From Streptomyces seoulensis (GTDB lineage: Bacteria > Actinomycetota > Actinomycetes > Streptomycetales > Streptomycetaceae), in assembly GCF_004328625.1 (NCBI RefSeq), contig NZ_CP032229.1, positions 2,666,001 through 2,730,000 of the forward strand: 64,000 nt of DNA. The letters run 5' to 3'. Made by a program: the position numbers and the translations under genes. The number at the start of each line of letters is the position of its first letter. Positions within the stretch are counted from its first letter, which is position 1. The notes under the pieces were generated by a model. That model searched no databases. It was not told where the DNA came from and worked only from the letters and a program-made list of their open reading frames with translations. Shown in pieces: positions 1 through 8,062 of the stretch.

Positions 1-46
1 CTCCCTGATCCGGCCCGATCGACAAGACACCCCCTAGGCTGCCCGC

Positions 47-553
47 ATGACGACCAGCGATCAGACCTCCTCCCCCCTCGACACCGAGATCGGCGCCCTG
101 AAGGGCGGCTCCGCCGAGCTCTCCCGGTACGCCGGGCAGGCCGTGCTCGTGGTGAACGTGGCCTCCAAGTGCGGGCTGACCCCGCAGTACACGGGCCTGG
201 AGCGGCTCCAGGAGCGGTTCGGCGGGCAGGGCTTCACCGTGCTCGGCGTGCCGTGCAACCAGTTCATGGGCCAGGAGCCCGGCTCCGCCGACGAGATCGC
301 GGAGTTCTGCTCGGCGACCTACGGCGTGACCTTCCCGCTCACCGAGAAGGTCGACGTCAACGGCGAGAACCGCCACCCCCTCTACGACCGCCTCACCGGC
401 TTCGCCGACGCCGAGGGCCACACCGGCGACATCCGCTGGAACTTCGAGAAGTTCCTGATCGGCCGCGACGGCCAGGTAGCCGCCCGCTTCGCCCCCCAGA
501 CCGAACCGGAGTCGGCGGAGGTCGTCTCGGCGATCGAGGCGCAGCTCGGTTGA
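47..553 (+). CDS. Glutathione peroxidase family protein (Cys type)
   Basis: A 168-residue thiol peroxidase that reduces hydroperoxides in the cytoplasm. The Gpx tetrad is visible: Cys42 in ASKCGLTPQY (the selenocysteine position), Gln72 in PCNQFMGQEP, and Trp131-Asn132 in RWNFEKFLI. Cys88 in EFCSATYGVTFP sits where many Cys-type enzymes carry the resolving cysteine, so the likely reductant is thioredoxin or another thiol system; actinomycetes lack glutathione. The start ATG lies at 47 with no clear upstream gene in the window. The gene converges on the DUF397 gene at 677, with a hairpin between them. Family certain, reductant inferred. Confidence 0.95.
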   Translation: MTTSDQTSSPLDTEIGALKGGSAELSRYAGQAVLVVNVASKCGLTPQYTGLERLQERFGGQGFTVLGVPCNQFMGQEPGSADEIAEFCSATYGVTFPLTEKVDVNGENRHPLYDRLTGFADAEGHTGDIRWNFEKFLIGRDGQVAARFAPQTEPESAEVVSAIEAQLG

Positions 554-563
554 CGGACGGGTC

Positions 564-606
564 GAAGCCCCCTCGGCAAGGACGGCGGGCCGGCCGAGAG
601 GGCTTC
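564..606. terminator. Hairpin terminator between convergent genes
   Basis: GAAGCCCCCTCGGC at 564-577 pairs with GCCGAGAGGGCTTC at 593-606 (13 of 14 positions). It lies 11 bases past the peroxidase stop and before the convergent DUF397 stop, so it could end transcription in both directions. Confidence 0.6.
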
Positions 607-676
607 GGGGTGGTGCGTGTGCTGTGGGTGAAGCATCGGTCCGGTGCTTCCAGGCGCTGGGACCGGGGACGGTCCG

Positions 677-874
677 TTACGCCTTGACCGAGGCCACGAA
701 GGTGTTCCACGCCGTGGCCGGGAAGGCCAGGACGGGGCCCGCGATGTCCTTGGAGTCGCGTACGGCGAGTTCCGCGGCGGTCGGCGACTTGACCTCGACG
801 CAGGCGCCGTTGCCCGCGGAATAGGAGGACTTCATCCACGTCTCCGTAGCGCCCTGAATCAGTGCCATGTCCAC
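677..874 (-). CDS. DUF397 small regulatory partner protein
   Basis: A 65-residue protein with the DUF397 hallmark near its N-terminus (WMKSSYSAGNGACVEV) and the usual VRDSKD core. DUF397 proteins are encoded beside XRE/DUF5753 regulators in Streptomyces (whiJ and abaA type loci) and are thought to modulate the partner regulator. Here the partner is probably the XRE gene ending at 1070, on the same strand and upstream. The stop is TAA. The gap before the gene has two dyad repeats that could be operators. Family assignment is firm; the biochemical role is unknown. Confidence 0.85.
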   Translation of the reverse strand: MDMALIQGATETWMKSSYSAGNGACVEVKSPTAAELAVRDSKDIAGPVLAFPATAWNTFVASVKA

Positions 875-901
875 TCCTGTTGCGAGTTGCGGTGGTGCGG
901 T

Positions 902-932
902 TCACGCCAACCCATGCGAGCGATTGGCGTGA
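902..932. promoter_or_regulatory. Inverted repeat upstream of DUF397 gene, possible XRE operator
   Basis: TCACGCCAA (902-910) and TTGGCGTGA (924-932) form a perfect 9-bp dyad with a 13-base spacer, 28 bases upstream of the DUF397 start. A second dyad, CACTC (974-978)/GAGTG (983-987), lies further upstream. Both are well placed for control by the neighbouring XRE regulator; this is inference. Confidence 0.45.
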
Positions 933-1016
933 TCGACGCTAGCCGGTCAACCTCCTTGTCCGCAGGGGCCGTTCACTCAAGCGAGTGGCATATTCCAAGC
1001 GTGCCGTCATAGGAGT

Positions 1017-1044
1017 GGGGCGACGGTGTACGATCCGTCGCCCC
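1017..1044 (-). terminator. Hairpin terminator after XRE regulator
   Basis: GGGGCGACGG (1017-1026) pairs perfectly with CCGTCGCCCC (1035-1044) around an 8-base loop. It begins about 25 bases past the stop of the XRE gene and may separate it from the DUF397 gene. Confidence 0.65.
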
Positions 1045-1069
1045 ACGTGTCGCAGCCCTGCCGGAGCCC

Positions 1070-1927
1070 CTACTGGGCGAACCTCTTGGCCGCGTCCTGG
1101 ATGAACTGCTGGGACTGCTCCACCGGGAGCGCCTGGGCCCGCAGGTGCTCGTACATCACGGCGTACTTCTGCACGTCCGGCGCCTTCTCCAGGTACAGGT
1201 CGCTGGTGACGCCCTCCAGGTAGACCACGCTGGAGTCGGCCGCGTCGGCGAACTCCAGGATGGCGTACTGGCCGTTGAGCCCCGGATGCGCGCCGACCTC
1301 GAAGGGCAGCACCTGCACGGTGACGTGCGGGAGGTTGGACAGCTCGATGAGGTGCTCCAGCTGCTCGCGCATGATGAGCTTGCTGCCCACCACCCGGTGC
1401 AGCGCGGCCTCGTCCAGCACCACCCACAGCCGCAGCGGGTTGCTCTCGTCGGTGACCCGCTCCTGCCTGCGCATACGGACCCTGACGCGCTTGTCGATCT
1501 CGGCCGTCGAGGTCTCCGGCAGCGCCCCGCGCACCAGCGCCTCGGCGTACGCGCGGGTCTGCAACAGGCCGGTGACCAGCTGCGGTTCGTACACCCGGAG
1601 CGACTGCGCGTCGGTCTCCAGACCGATGTACACGCTGTAGGGGATGTCGCCGAAGGTGTGCCACCAGCCCTGCTGGCGGGAGTCGCGGGCCATCTCCATC
1701 AGTGAGTCGACCATCCTCTGGTCCTCGACCTCGTAAACCCCGCACAGGTCGCGCACATCGCGCTGGCTGATGCTGCGGCGGCCGTTCTCCAGCCTGCTGA
1801 TCTTCGACTGCGACACCAGCAGGCGGTCGGCGACCTCTTCGGCCGTCATGCCCTTGAGCTCACGGAGCTTGCGCAGCTCCTGGCCCAGCCGGCGCCGCCT
1901 GACGGTGGGATTCACATTGGACGCCAC
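1070..1927 (-). CDS. XRE-family regulator with DUF5753 domain
   Basis: A 285-residue DNA-binding regulator. The N-terminal helix-turn-helix is plain (ELKGMTAEEVADRLLVSQSK then SRLENGRR, about residues 20-55). The rest is the DUF5753 sensor-like domain, with its typical GLLQTRAYAEALV and later LRLWVVLDEAAL stretches. I chose the GTG at 1927 because GGAGGT lies 9 bases upstream; an earlier in-frame start at 1999 lacks this. Such regulators work with DUF397 partners, and the nearest one is directly downstream. Targets are unknown. WhiJ-like by family, but not specifically WhiJ. Confidence 0.88.
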   Translation of the reverse strand: MASNVNPTVRRRRLGQELRKLRELKGMTAEEVADRLLVSQSKISRLENGRRSISQRDVRDLCGVYEVEDQRMVDSLMEMARDSRQQGWWHTFGDIPYSVYIGLETDAQSLRVYEPQLVTGLLQTRAYAEALVRGALPETSTAEIDKRVRVRMRRQERVTDESNPLRLWVVLDEAALHRVVGSKLIMREQLEHLIELSNLPHVTVQVLPFEVGAHPGLNGQYAILEFADAADSSVVYLEGVTSDLYLEKAPDVQKYAVMYEHLRAQALPVEQSQQFIQDAAKRFAQ

Positions 1928-2092
1928 GGGACGCACACCTCCGGCTGGCTGCCTGTATCTGACACTTTGTGTATCTGCTGTTGAGCAGACTGCCACCAAG
2001 GGGGTTTCTACCGCTGGGAAACGTCGGATATGCGGCGCCTACCCGACAGTTCGGGGTACGCGCCGCCCGGCCGACTGGTATGGGGCGAAGCG

Positions 2093-2138
2093 GCGGAGCG
2101 GGGCGGGGGACTCCGTCGGTCCGCCCGCCCCGCTCCGC
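2093..2138 (-). terminator. Strong hairpin terminator after GOLPH3-like gene
   Basis: GCGGAGCGGGGCGGG (2093-2107) is perfectly complementary to CCCGCCCCGCTCCGC (2124-2138). It starts about 43 bases past the stop at 2181 and lies in the 253-base gap before the XRE gene start. Nothing else is visible in this gap. Confidence 0.7.
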
Positions 2139-2180
2139 AACTCGTCCTTCACCGGCCGGGTTTGGCCCCGGCCCGGCCGT

Positions 2181-2936
2181 TCAGTGGGCCGCCGCGCGGG
2201 CCATCGTGCCGTGGTGCGGCTGCATCGGGACCCCGCGTGCGGGTTCCCCGGCCGCCCTGGCTCCCGGTCCGGACGGCCGGCCACCGGAGGCCTGACCGCG
2301 CCTCGGCTGGGCGCCGACGCCGTTCTGCACGTCCATCACGGCGTGCGCGACCAGGCCGCCCATCGGGTCGTGCCGGATCAGGTCCCTGAGCCGGGAGCGG
2401 GACGAGCGTCCCTCGTTCCCCGGGTACAGGTGCTTGCCCAGGCCGACCGCATGGGCCAGCGCGGCGAGCGCGGCGGTCCGTGGGTCCGGTGGTACGCCGG
2501 TGCGGATCGCGGAGTCGAGCCTCCCGCGGATCTCCCGGCTGATGGTGGTGTCCGTCGCCTGGTACCGCGTGGTCGGCAGCACGCCGCACATCTGGCCCGG
2601 TACGGCGGCCACCATGCCGCACCTCTCCAGGTGCGACAGGTAGGTCTGGCGCAGGCCCAGCCGGGGCCCGCCTATCCAATGGACGGCCCGTACCGGAGCG
2701 CCGCGCCTTCGCAGCAGCTCCAACGCGCAGTCCAGAGTCGGATCTCCTGTCGGCCGTGGCACCACCACGGCGATACGATCCCCGTCTGGGGCTATCCGTC
2801 CGGCCAGCGCCAGCTCCACTAGCTGCGCACCGGCCAGACCGAGGTCGAGCGACTGCGGCTGCGCAGTGGTACCCGTGGCCGGGTCCAGTGCGAGCATCAG
2901 AAGCTCTTCCGGAAGTGTTCTGCGGCTCCTGCCCAT
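2181..2936 (-). CDS. GOLPH3/VPS74 (GPP34) family protein
   Basis: A 251-residue soluble protein matching the bacterial GPP34 family: N-terminal PEELLMLALDPATG, then LGLAGAQLVELALAGRI and a helical repeat region. Eukaryotic GOLPH3 binds phosphatidylinositol 4-phosphate and tethers glycosyltransferases; the job of the actinobacterial versions is not established. Start ATG 2936 has GGGGAGG 5 bases upstream. The C-terminal 35 residues are low-complexity (Gly/Arg/Pro). The gene diverges from the carboxypeptidase gene at 3133, so a shared envelope role is possible but only inferred. Confidence 0.88.
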   Translation of the reverse strand: MGRSRRTLPEELLMLALDPATGTTAQPQSLDLGLAGAQLVELALAGRIAPDGDRIAVVVPRPTGDPTLDCALELLRRRGAPVRAVHWIGGPRLGLRQTYLSHLERCGMVAAVPGQMCGVLPTTRYQATDTTISREIRGRLDSAIRTGVPPDPRTAALAALAHAVGLGKHLYPGNEGRSSRSRLRDLIRHDPMGGLVAHAVMDVQNGVGAQPRRGQASGGRPSGPGARAAGEPARGVPMQPHHGTMARAAAH

Positions 2937-3132
2937 CCATGCCTCCCCGCGTGGATGAATGACAGGGTGACGCCTCTCACATTCATCTGTCGAGAGCGCG
3001 TGCCTGGCTTGTGGGGGAACCGGCAGGTATGTCGTTCTCGTCTGCCACTGCGGGCGTACCCCCACACAGGACACTGGTACATGGTTCGGACAGGGCGCGC
3101 GAGGGCGCGTGCGGCGCATCAAGGAGGCATCG

Positions 3133-5757
3133 GTGGCGGGCGAGTCCCCCGACAGGTCGAAGCAGCACGAAGACTCCGTCGGTTCAGCGGGTTCCGGGGC
3201 GGACGAGGAACTCCGCGAGGCGGTCTCGGCGTGGGTACGGCCTCCCTCCGGGGGTTCGGCGAAGACCAAGTCGGCTGCTGCCGGGGAGGATTCGGGCGGC
3301 ACGGTGAAGGTCGCCGACCGGTCGGGCAAGGATGCGGCGGAGGAAGGTTCCGGCACGGCCGAGGACGCTGCCGCCGTGCCTGACGACACGTTCACGGACT
3401 CCCGCGAGGACGGCTCCGCCGAGGCCGACGGGGTCACTGCGGCCCCGGCCGCGAAGGGTGGTGCCGAGGAGGCCGGTGCCTCCGGGAAGAGCACCGGTAC
3501 CCCGGCTGCCGAGGACGCGGACGGGGCTGCCGCCGAAGGCGACCCCGCCCCGGTCGCCGAGTCCGCTGAGGACGGCACCGAGGACGCGCCGGCCGACCTG
3601 GACGCCGAGGACACCCCGGGTTCCGCCGAGGACGACGAGAACGCCTCCGGCTCCGCCGAGGACGCCCCGGCCGCCGGGACCGACAGTGCCGCCAAGGATG
3701 AGTCCGGCTCCGCCGCCGAGGACGCGGGCAAGGCCGTCGCCGCGGGCGCCGCTGCCGCCGCCGTGAAGGACGACCACGAGTCGGCCGACGAGGACGGCAC
3801 CGAGGACGCCGCGAAGGACACCGGTACCCCTGACGTCGAGGGCGACGACGACGCCCCCGCACCGGCCGCTGAGAGCACCGCCGTCACGTCCCCCAAGGAC
3901 GACCCCGCGTCAGCCCCCAAGGCCGCCTCCGGCTCCGCCGAGGACGCCGCGAAGGACACCGGTACCCCGGACGCCGAGGCTGACGACGCCCCCGCCCCGG
4001 CCGCTGAGGGCACCCCCGTCACGCCCCCCAAGGGCGCCTCCGGCTCCGCCAAGGACGCCGAGGGCAAGGCTGAGGGCGTCCCGGCTGCCGAGGGCACCGG
4101 CAAGGACGCAGTCGCCCCAGCCGCCAAGGACGCCGAAGGCGAGCCCGAGGACGCCGACGGTGCCCGCGAAGGTTCCGCCAAGAGCGCCCCCCTCCCCGCC
4201 CCCCGCGGCGACGCCAAGGCCCCCGGTAAGCCCGTAGACACCCCCACCACCGCGCTGAAGTCGCCCGTGGCCAAGAAGCCGCAGGTGGATCAGCCGACGA
4301 CGATGCTGAAGGTCGGGGGGAAGGCGAAGCCGGCCGCGGCGGAGCAGGAGGCCGAGCGGACCAGCAAGTTCGTCGCGCTGAAGCCCGACCTCAAGGGCCC
4401 GTCCGCACGCGTCGAGGAGACGCGGGCCGTGCCGCAGGTGGGGCCGGAGCGCACGACGCAGCAGCCGTTGCCGCCGAAGCCGCCGCTGGACCTGCTGGCG
4501 GAGCTGACGAACACGCCGCCCCCGCCGGAGACCCCGGTCCGCACCCTGGTGCGGCGGGTGAAGATCTGGACGCCGCTGGTGATCCTGCTGGTGGTGATCC
4601 TGGGCGTGGTCCAGGCGATGCGCCCCCTGCCGCAGCCCACGCTCGCGCTGACCGCGAAGGACAGCTTCACGTTCGAGGGCGGCAAGCAGGACATCCCGTG
4701 GCCGGCGGACGGCCAGGCGGCGATGGACGTGCAGGGCATCGGCTCGTTCGGCTCCTCCGGCTCGGGCAAGCCCGTACCGATCGCCAGTGTGGCGAAGGTG
4801 ATGACCGCGTACCTGATCCTGCGCGACCACCCGCTCGAGAGCGGCGCCCCGGGCCCGAAGATCCCGATCGACAAGACGGCGCAGTCCCAGTCGAAGGCGG
4901 GCCAGGAGTCCACCGTCGACGTCACGGAGGGTGACAAGATCACCCAGCGTGAGGCACTGGAGGGCGTGCTGATCGCGTCCGCGAACAACGTGGCGCGTCT
5001 GCTCGCCCGCTGGGACGCCGGCTCGGAGAAGGCGTTCGTGGCGAAGATGAACGCCGCGGCCAAGGGTCTCGGCATGACCGGGACGACGTACACCGACCCC
5101 TCGGGCCTGACGAACTCCACCGTGAGCACGGCCGTGGACCAGGTGAAGCTGGCCAAGGCGGCGATGACGCAGCCCGCGTTCCGCGAGGTCGCGGCGATGA
5201 TGTCGTACACCGACTACAAGGGCACGTACCACTCCAACTGGAACCAGCTCGTCGGGCACAACAACGTCGTCGGCATCAAGACCGGCACCACCACCTCCGC
5301 GCTCGGCAACCTGGTCTTCGCCGCGAAGCAGGACGTCGGCGGCGAGACCCGGACGATCATCGGCGCGGTGCTGCGGCAGCCGCCGAGCAAGCGGGACAAC
5401 AGCATCCTGAGCGCCGCCATGGACAGCAGCGACGCGCTGATCCGGGCCGGGCAGGGCGCGCTGAAGTCGGAGACGGTGCTGAAGAAGGGCACGGTCGTCG
5501 GGTACGTGGACGACGGCCTGGGCGGCGAGACCCCGGTCGAGGTCACCGAGGACGTGAAGGCGGCCGGCTGGGCGGGCCTGAAGGTCAAGCTCTCCTTCAC
5601 CTCGGGCACGATCCCGCACACCGCGAAGGCCGGTACCGAGGTCGGCTCGCTGACCGTGGGCGACGGCTCGTCGGCCGGTGCCGTGAAGGTGCCGGTGGCG
5701 CTCCGCGCGGACCTGGCCGAACCGGGCCTGGGAGCGAAGCTGACGCGTATCGGCTGA
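3133..5757 (+). CDS. D-alanyl-D-alanine carboxypeptidase (low-MW PBP, S11) with long acidic cytoplasmic head
   Basis: An 874-residue membrane-anchored penicillin-binding protein that would trim D-Ala from peptidoglycan stem peptides. Residues 1-475 are low-complexity Ala/Asp/Glu/Lys/Pro, with recurring SGSAEDA, KDTGTPD and APAPAAE blocks. A single transmembrane segment follows at about 477-496 (WTPLVILLVVILGVVQ), putting the head in the cytoplasm and the enzyme outside. The enzyme triads are S552-x-x-K555 (SVAK), S616-x-N618 (SANN) and K716-T717-G718. The GTG start at 3133 has AAGGAGG 5 bases upstream. Ordinary enzymes of this family are near 400 residues, so the head roughly doubles the protein. 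Function of the head unknown. Confidence 0.9.
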   Translation: MAGESPDRSKQHEDSVGSAGSGADEELREAVSAWVRPPSGGSAKTKSAAAGEDSGGTVKVADRSGKDAAEEGSGTAEDAAAVPDDTFTDSREDGSAEADGVTAAPAAKGGAEEAGASGKSTGTPAAEDADGAAAEGDPAPVAESAEDGTEDAPADLDAEDTPGSAEDDENASGSAEDAPAAGTDSAAKDESGSAAEDAGKAVAAGAAAAAVKDDHESADEDGTEDAAKDTGTPDVEGDDDAPAPAAESTAVTSPKDDPASAPKAASGSAEDAAKDTGTPDAEADDAPAPAAEGTPVTPPKGASGSAKDAEGKAEGVPAAEGTGKDAVAPAAKDAEGEPEDADGAREGSAKSAPLPAPRGDAKAPGKPVDTPTTALKSPVAKKPQVDQPTTMLKVGGKAKPAAAEQEAERTSKFVALKPDLKGPSARVEETRAVPQVGPERTTQQPLPPKPPLDLLAELTNTPPPPETPVRTLVRRVKIWTPLVILLVVILGVVQAMRPLPQPTLALTAKDSFTFEGGKQDIPWPADGQAAMDVQGIGSFGSSGSGKPVPIASVAKVMTAYLILRDHPLESGAPGPKIPIDKTAQSQSKAGQESTVDVTEGDKITQREALEGVLIASANNVARLLARWDAGSEKAFVAKMNAAAKGLGMTGTTYTDPSGLTNSTVSTAVDQVKLAKAAMTQPAFREVAAMMSYTDYKGTYHSNWNQLVGHNNVVGIKTGTTTSALGNLVFAAKQDVGGETRTIIGAVLRQPPSKRDNSILSAAMDSSDALIRAGQGALKSETVLKKGTVVGYVDDGLGGETPVEVTEDVKAAGWAGLKVKLSFTSGTIPHTAKAGTEVGSLTVGDGSSAGAVKVPVALRADLAEPGLGAKLTRIG

Positions 5758-5780
5758 CCCCCGCCGCACCCGCCGCATCC

Positions 5781-5828
5781 GCACCCCGCCGTCCGCGTTC
5801 CCGCCTCGGGAGCCGGGCGGCGGGGTGC
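5781..5828 (+). terminator. Hairpin terminator after carboxypeptidase gene
   Basis: GCACCCCGCCG (5781-5791) pairs perfectly with CGGCGGGGTGC (5818-5828), 24 bases after the stop codon. Confidence 0.65.
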
Positions 5829-5922
5829 GTGCTAGCGTCACGAAACGGGGCAGGTCACCGAGGACCGCGCCAGGCCGCGCAGGGGGCCGAGAACGGAAGA
5901 CGGGACACGGGGAGTGCCTGAC

Positions 5923-7905
5923 GTGGCGACAACCGAGCCGAAGCGCGCCGAGAACGCCGACAGCGACCCGGCGTCCGGCCCCCGGATACCCGGCCGGCCC
6001 GCGGCGAGCGCCAAGGGCCCCCTGGACACCCTGAGGGACTTCGCGCGCAAGCACCCCGTGCTGTCCGTGACCCTGCTCGCGGGCGTCCTGCACATCATCT
6101 GGTTCTTCACGTTCGCCAACAGCGGCGGCGACCTCGCGGCGCAGGACGCGTGGGCGGAGTTCGTCGGCCGGCACCCGGACTCGGCGTACAACCTCGCCTG
6201 GTACGGCGGCATGCACCCGGTGTCGTACAGCGTGGTCTCGCCGTATCTGATGTCCGTGCTCGGGGTGCGGACCACCATGATGATCGCCGGCACCGGCTCG
6301 GCGGCCCTGCTGACCATGATCCTGGTGCGCAGCCGGGCGGTGCGCAATCCGCTGTGGGCCGCGCTGGCCGGGGTGTTCGCGCTGCTGGGCAACGCGGTCT
6401 CGGGCCGGGTGACGTTCGGGCTCGGCACGCTGTTCGCGCTGGGCGCGGTGGCGGCGGTGTTCTGCTGGCCGTACGGGGGCCGCTACGAGCGCTGGGCCAA
6501 GCCGATGGCCGCGGCGCCGCTCGCGGCCCTGGCGGGCATCCTGGCGCTGCTGGGAGGGGCGGTGTCCGGCTGGGTGTTGTACGGGCTCGCGGCGCTGTTC
6601 GCGGCGGGCGCGGTGGCGGTGGTGTGCTGCTGGCCGTACCGGGGCCGGTACAAGCGCTGGGCGAAGGCGCTGGCGGCGGCTCCGCTGGCCGCGCTGGCCA
6701 CGATGGCGTCGCCGGTGGCGGGGCTGTTCGTGGGGCTGGTCGCGGTCGCGCTGTTCCTGCAGAAGAGGCGGCCGGGCGCGTTCGCGCTGGGGCTGGCGCC
6801 GGCGATCGTGGTGGCCGCGTCGGCGTGGCTGTTCCCGTTCTCCGGGACCCAGCCGATGACGTTCGGCTCGGTGATCATGCCGCTGCTGTACGGGCTGCTG
6901 TGTCTGTTCCTGGTGCCCGAGGAGTGGGTCACGGTCCGGCTGACGGCGGGTGTGTACAGCCTGAGCGTGGTCCTGGTGTGGCTGATCAGTTCACAGATCG
7001 GCTCGAACATCTCGCGGCTGCCGATGCTGTTCGCGGGGGTGGCCCTGGTGGCCGCGCTGCCGTTCACGGCCCCGCGTTCGCGCCGCTGGTACGTCACCGT
7101 GCTGGCCTTCGCCGGGTTCGTGGGCTGGATCGGCTTCAAGTCGGTGGACGACGTGGTCCACACGACCCCGGCCGCGTCCTGGGCGCGTGAGCTGGCGCCG
7201 CTGGTGAACCAGTTGCAGCGGGCGGACGCGGAGAAGGGCCGGGTGGAGGTGATCCCGGTCCGCTCGCACCGGGAGGCGTCCGCGCTGGCGCCGTACGTGA
7301 ACCTGGCGCGCGGCTGGAACCGCCAGGCCGACATGGAGCGCAACCCGCTCTTCTACGACGACACGCTCAACTCGGCGAACTACCACGAGTGGCTCCAGCG
7401 GTGGGCCGTGCGGTACGTGGTGCTGCCGAGGGTGGACGACCCGGACGGGGACGGCGGGCTGCGCGAGCGGGAGCTGGTGCTGCGCGGGATGCCGTACCTG
7501 GACCGGATCTGGAGCGACTCCAACTGGCAGCTGTACCGGGTGACCGACCCGGCGCCGATGGCCGAGCCGAACGCGGTGGTGCGGCGGGCCGAGCAGGGCG
7601 AGATGACGCTGGACGTCAGCAGGCCGGGGCGGATTCTGGTCCGGGTGCCGTACTCGCCGTGGCTGAGCGTGGTGGACGAGCACGGCAAGAGCCTGGCTCC
7701 GCCGCAGGAGACCGAGGAGTCCAAGCGGCGGCCGGAGGGGTCCGCGAAGTCGTTCGTCAACGTCAACGGGTGTCTGAAGGAGACCCCGGTGGACGCGTCC
7801 GGCGACCGGTGGACGGTGCTGCTGGCGCCGAGGGCGGGGACGTACCACCTGGCGGCGCCCTACCAGCTGCCACGCGGGACCCACTGCCCGGACGAGCTGA
7901 GGTAA
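5923..7905 (+). CDS. Polytopic membrane protein, possibly GT-C glycosyltransferase-like
   Basis: About 660 residues with many hydrophobic segments between residues about 45 and 410, then a soluble extracytoplasmic C-terminal part of about 250 residues. The first loop carries acidic residues (NSGGDLAAQDAWAEF), in the place where GT-C enzymes carry their acidic motif, but I see no decisive signature; databases often label such proteins MFS transporters. A 55-residue unit in the membrane domain is duplicated in tandem. I placed the start at GTG 5923 because GGGGAG lies 8 bases upstream; GTG 5914 overlaps that Shine-Dalgarno sequence. Function unknown. Confidence 0.75.
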   Translation: MATTEPKRAENADSDPASGPRIPGRPAASAKGPLDTLRDFARKHPVLSVTLLAGVLHIIWFFTFANSGGDLAAQDAWAEFVGRHPDSAYNLAWYGGMHPVSYSVVSPYLMSVLGVRTTMMIAGTGSAALLTMILVRSRAVRNPLWAALAGVFALLGNAVSGRVTFGLGTLFALGAVAAVFCWPYGGRYERWAKPMAAAPLAALAGILALLGGAVSGWVLYGLAALFAAGAVAVVCCWPYRGRYKRWAKALAAAPLAALATMASPVAGLFVGLVAVALFLQKRRPGAFALGLAPAIVVAASAWLFPFSGTQPMTFGSVIMPLLYGLLCLFLVPEEWVTVRLTAGVYSLSVVLVWLISSQIGSNISRLPMLFAGVALVAALPFTAPRSRRWYVTVLAFAGFVGWIGFKSVDDVVHTTPAASWARELAPLVNQLQRADAEKGRVEVIPVRSHREASALAPYVNLARGWNRQADMERNPLFYDDTLNSANYHEWLQRWAVRYVVLPRVDDPDGDGGLRERELVLRGMPYLDRIWSDSNWQLYRVTDPAPMAEPNAVVRRAEQGEMTLDVSRPGRILVRVPYSPWLSVVDEHGKSLAPPQETEESKRRPEGSAKSFVNVNGCLKETPVDASGDRWTVLLAPRAGTYHLAAPYQLPRGTHCPDELR

Positions 7906-7914
7906 GCCTGCTCG

Positions 7915-7955
7915 ATCGTTCACATCTCTGAACCGAGGTCAGAGAACCGAACGAT
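7915..7955. promoter_or_regulatory. 41-bp two-arm dyad between membrane protein and symporter genes
   Basis: ATCGTTC (7915-7921)/GAACGAT (7949-7955) and TCTCTGA (7925-7931)/TCAGAGA (7939-7945) share one centre at 7935. It is AT-rich for this genome and followed by TTTT. It starts 10 bases after the upstream stop and about 110 bases before the symporter. It could be a terminator or an operator for the symporter. Confidence 0.5.
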
Positions 7956-8062
7956 TTTACCTCCCCTTGACTCGACGGTTCCTTGCCGCGCGTCCATGTT
8001 CAAACCCAGAGTTCACATGCCTGACTGGCTGACGCCGGCGGCCGGACCCTGGGAGGGGAGAC

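Noticed and set aside
3910..6216. A 768-codon open frame on the minus strand over the carboxypeptidase gene
   Set aside because: It mirrors codon bias of the plus-strand gene, has Arg/Gly/His-rich composition without any domain, and spans two real genes.
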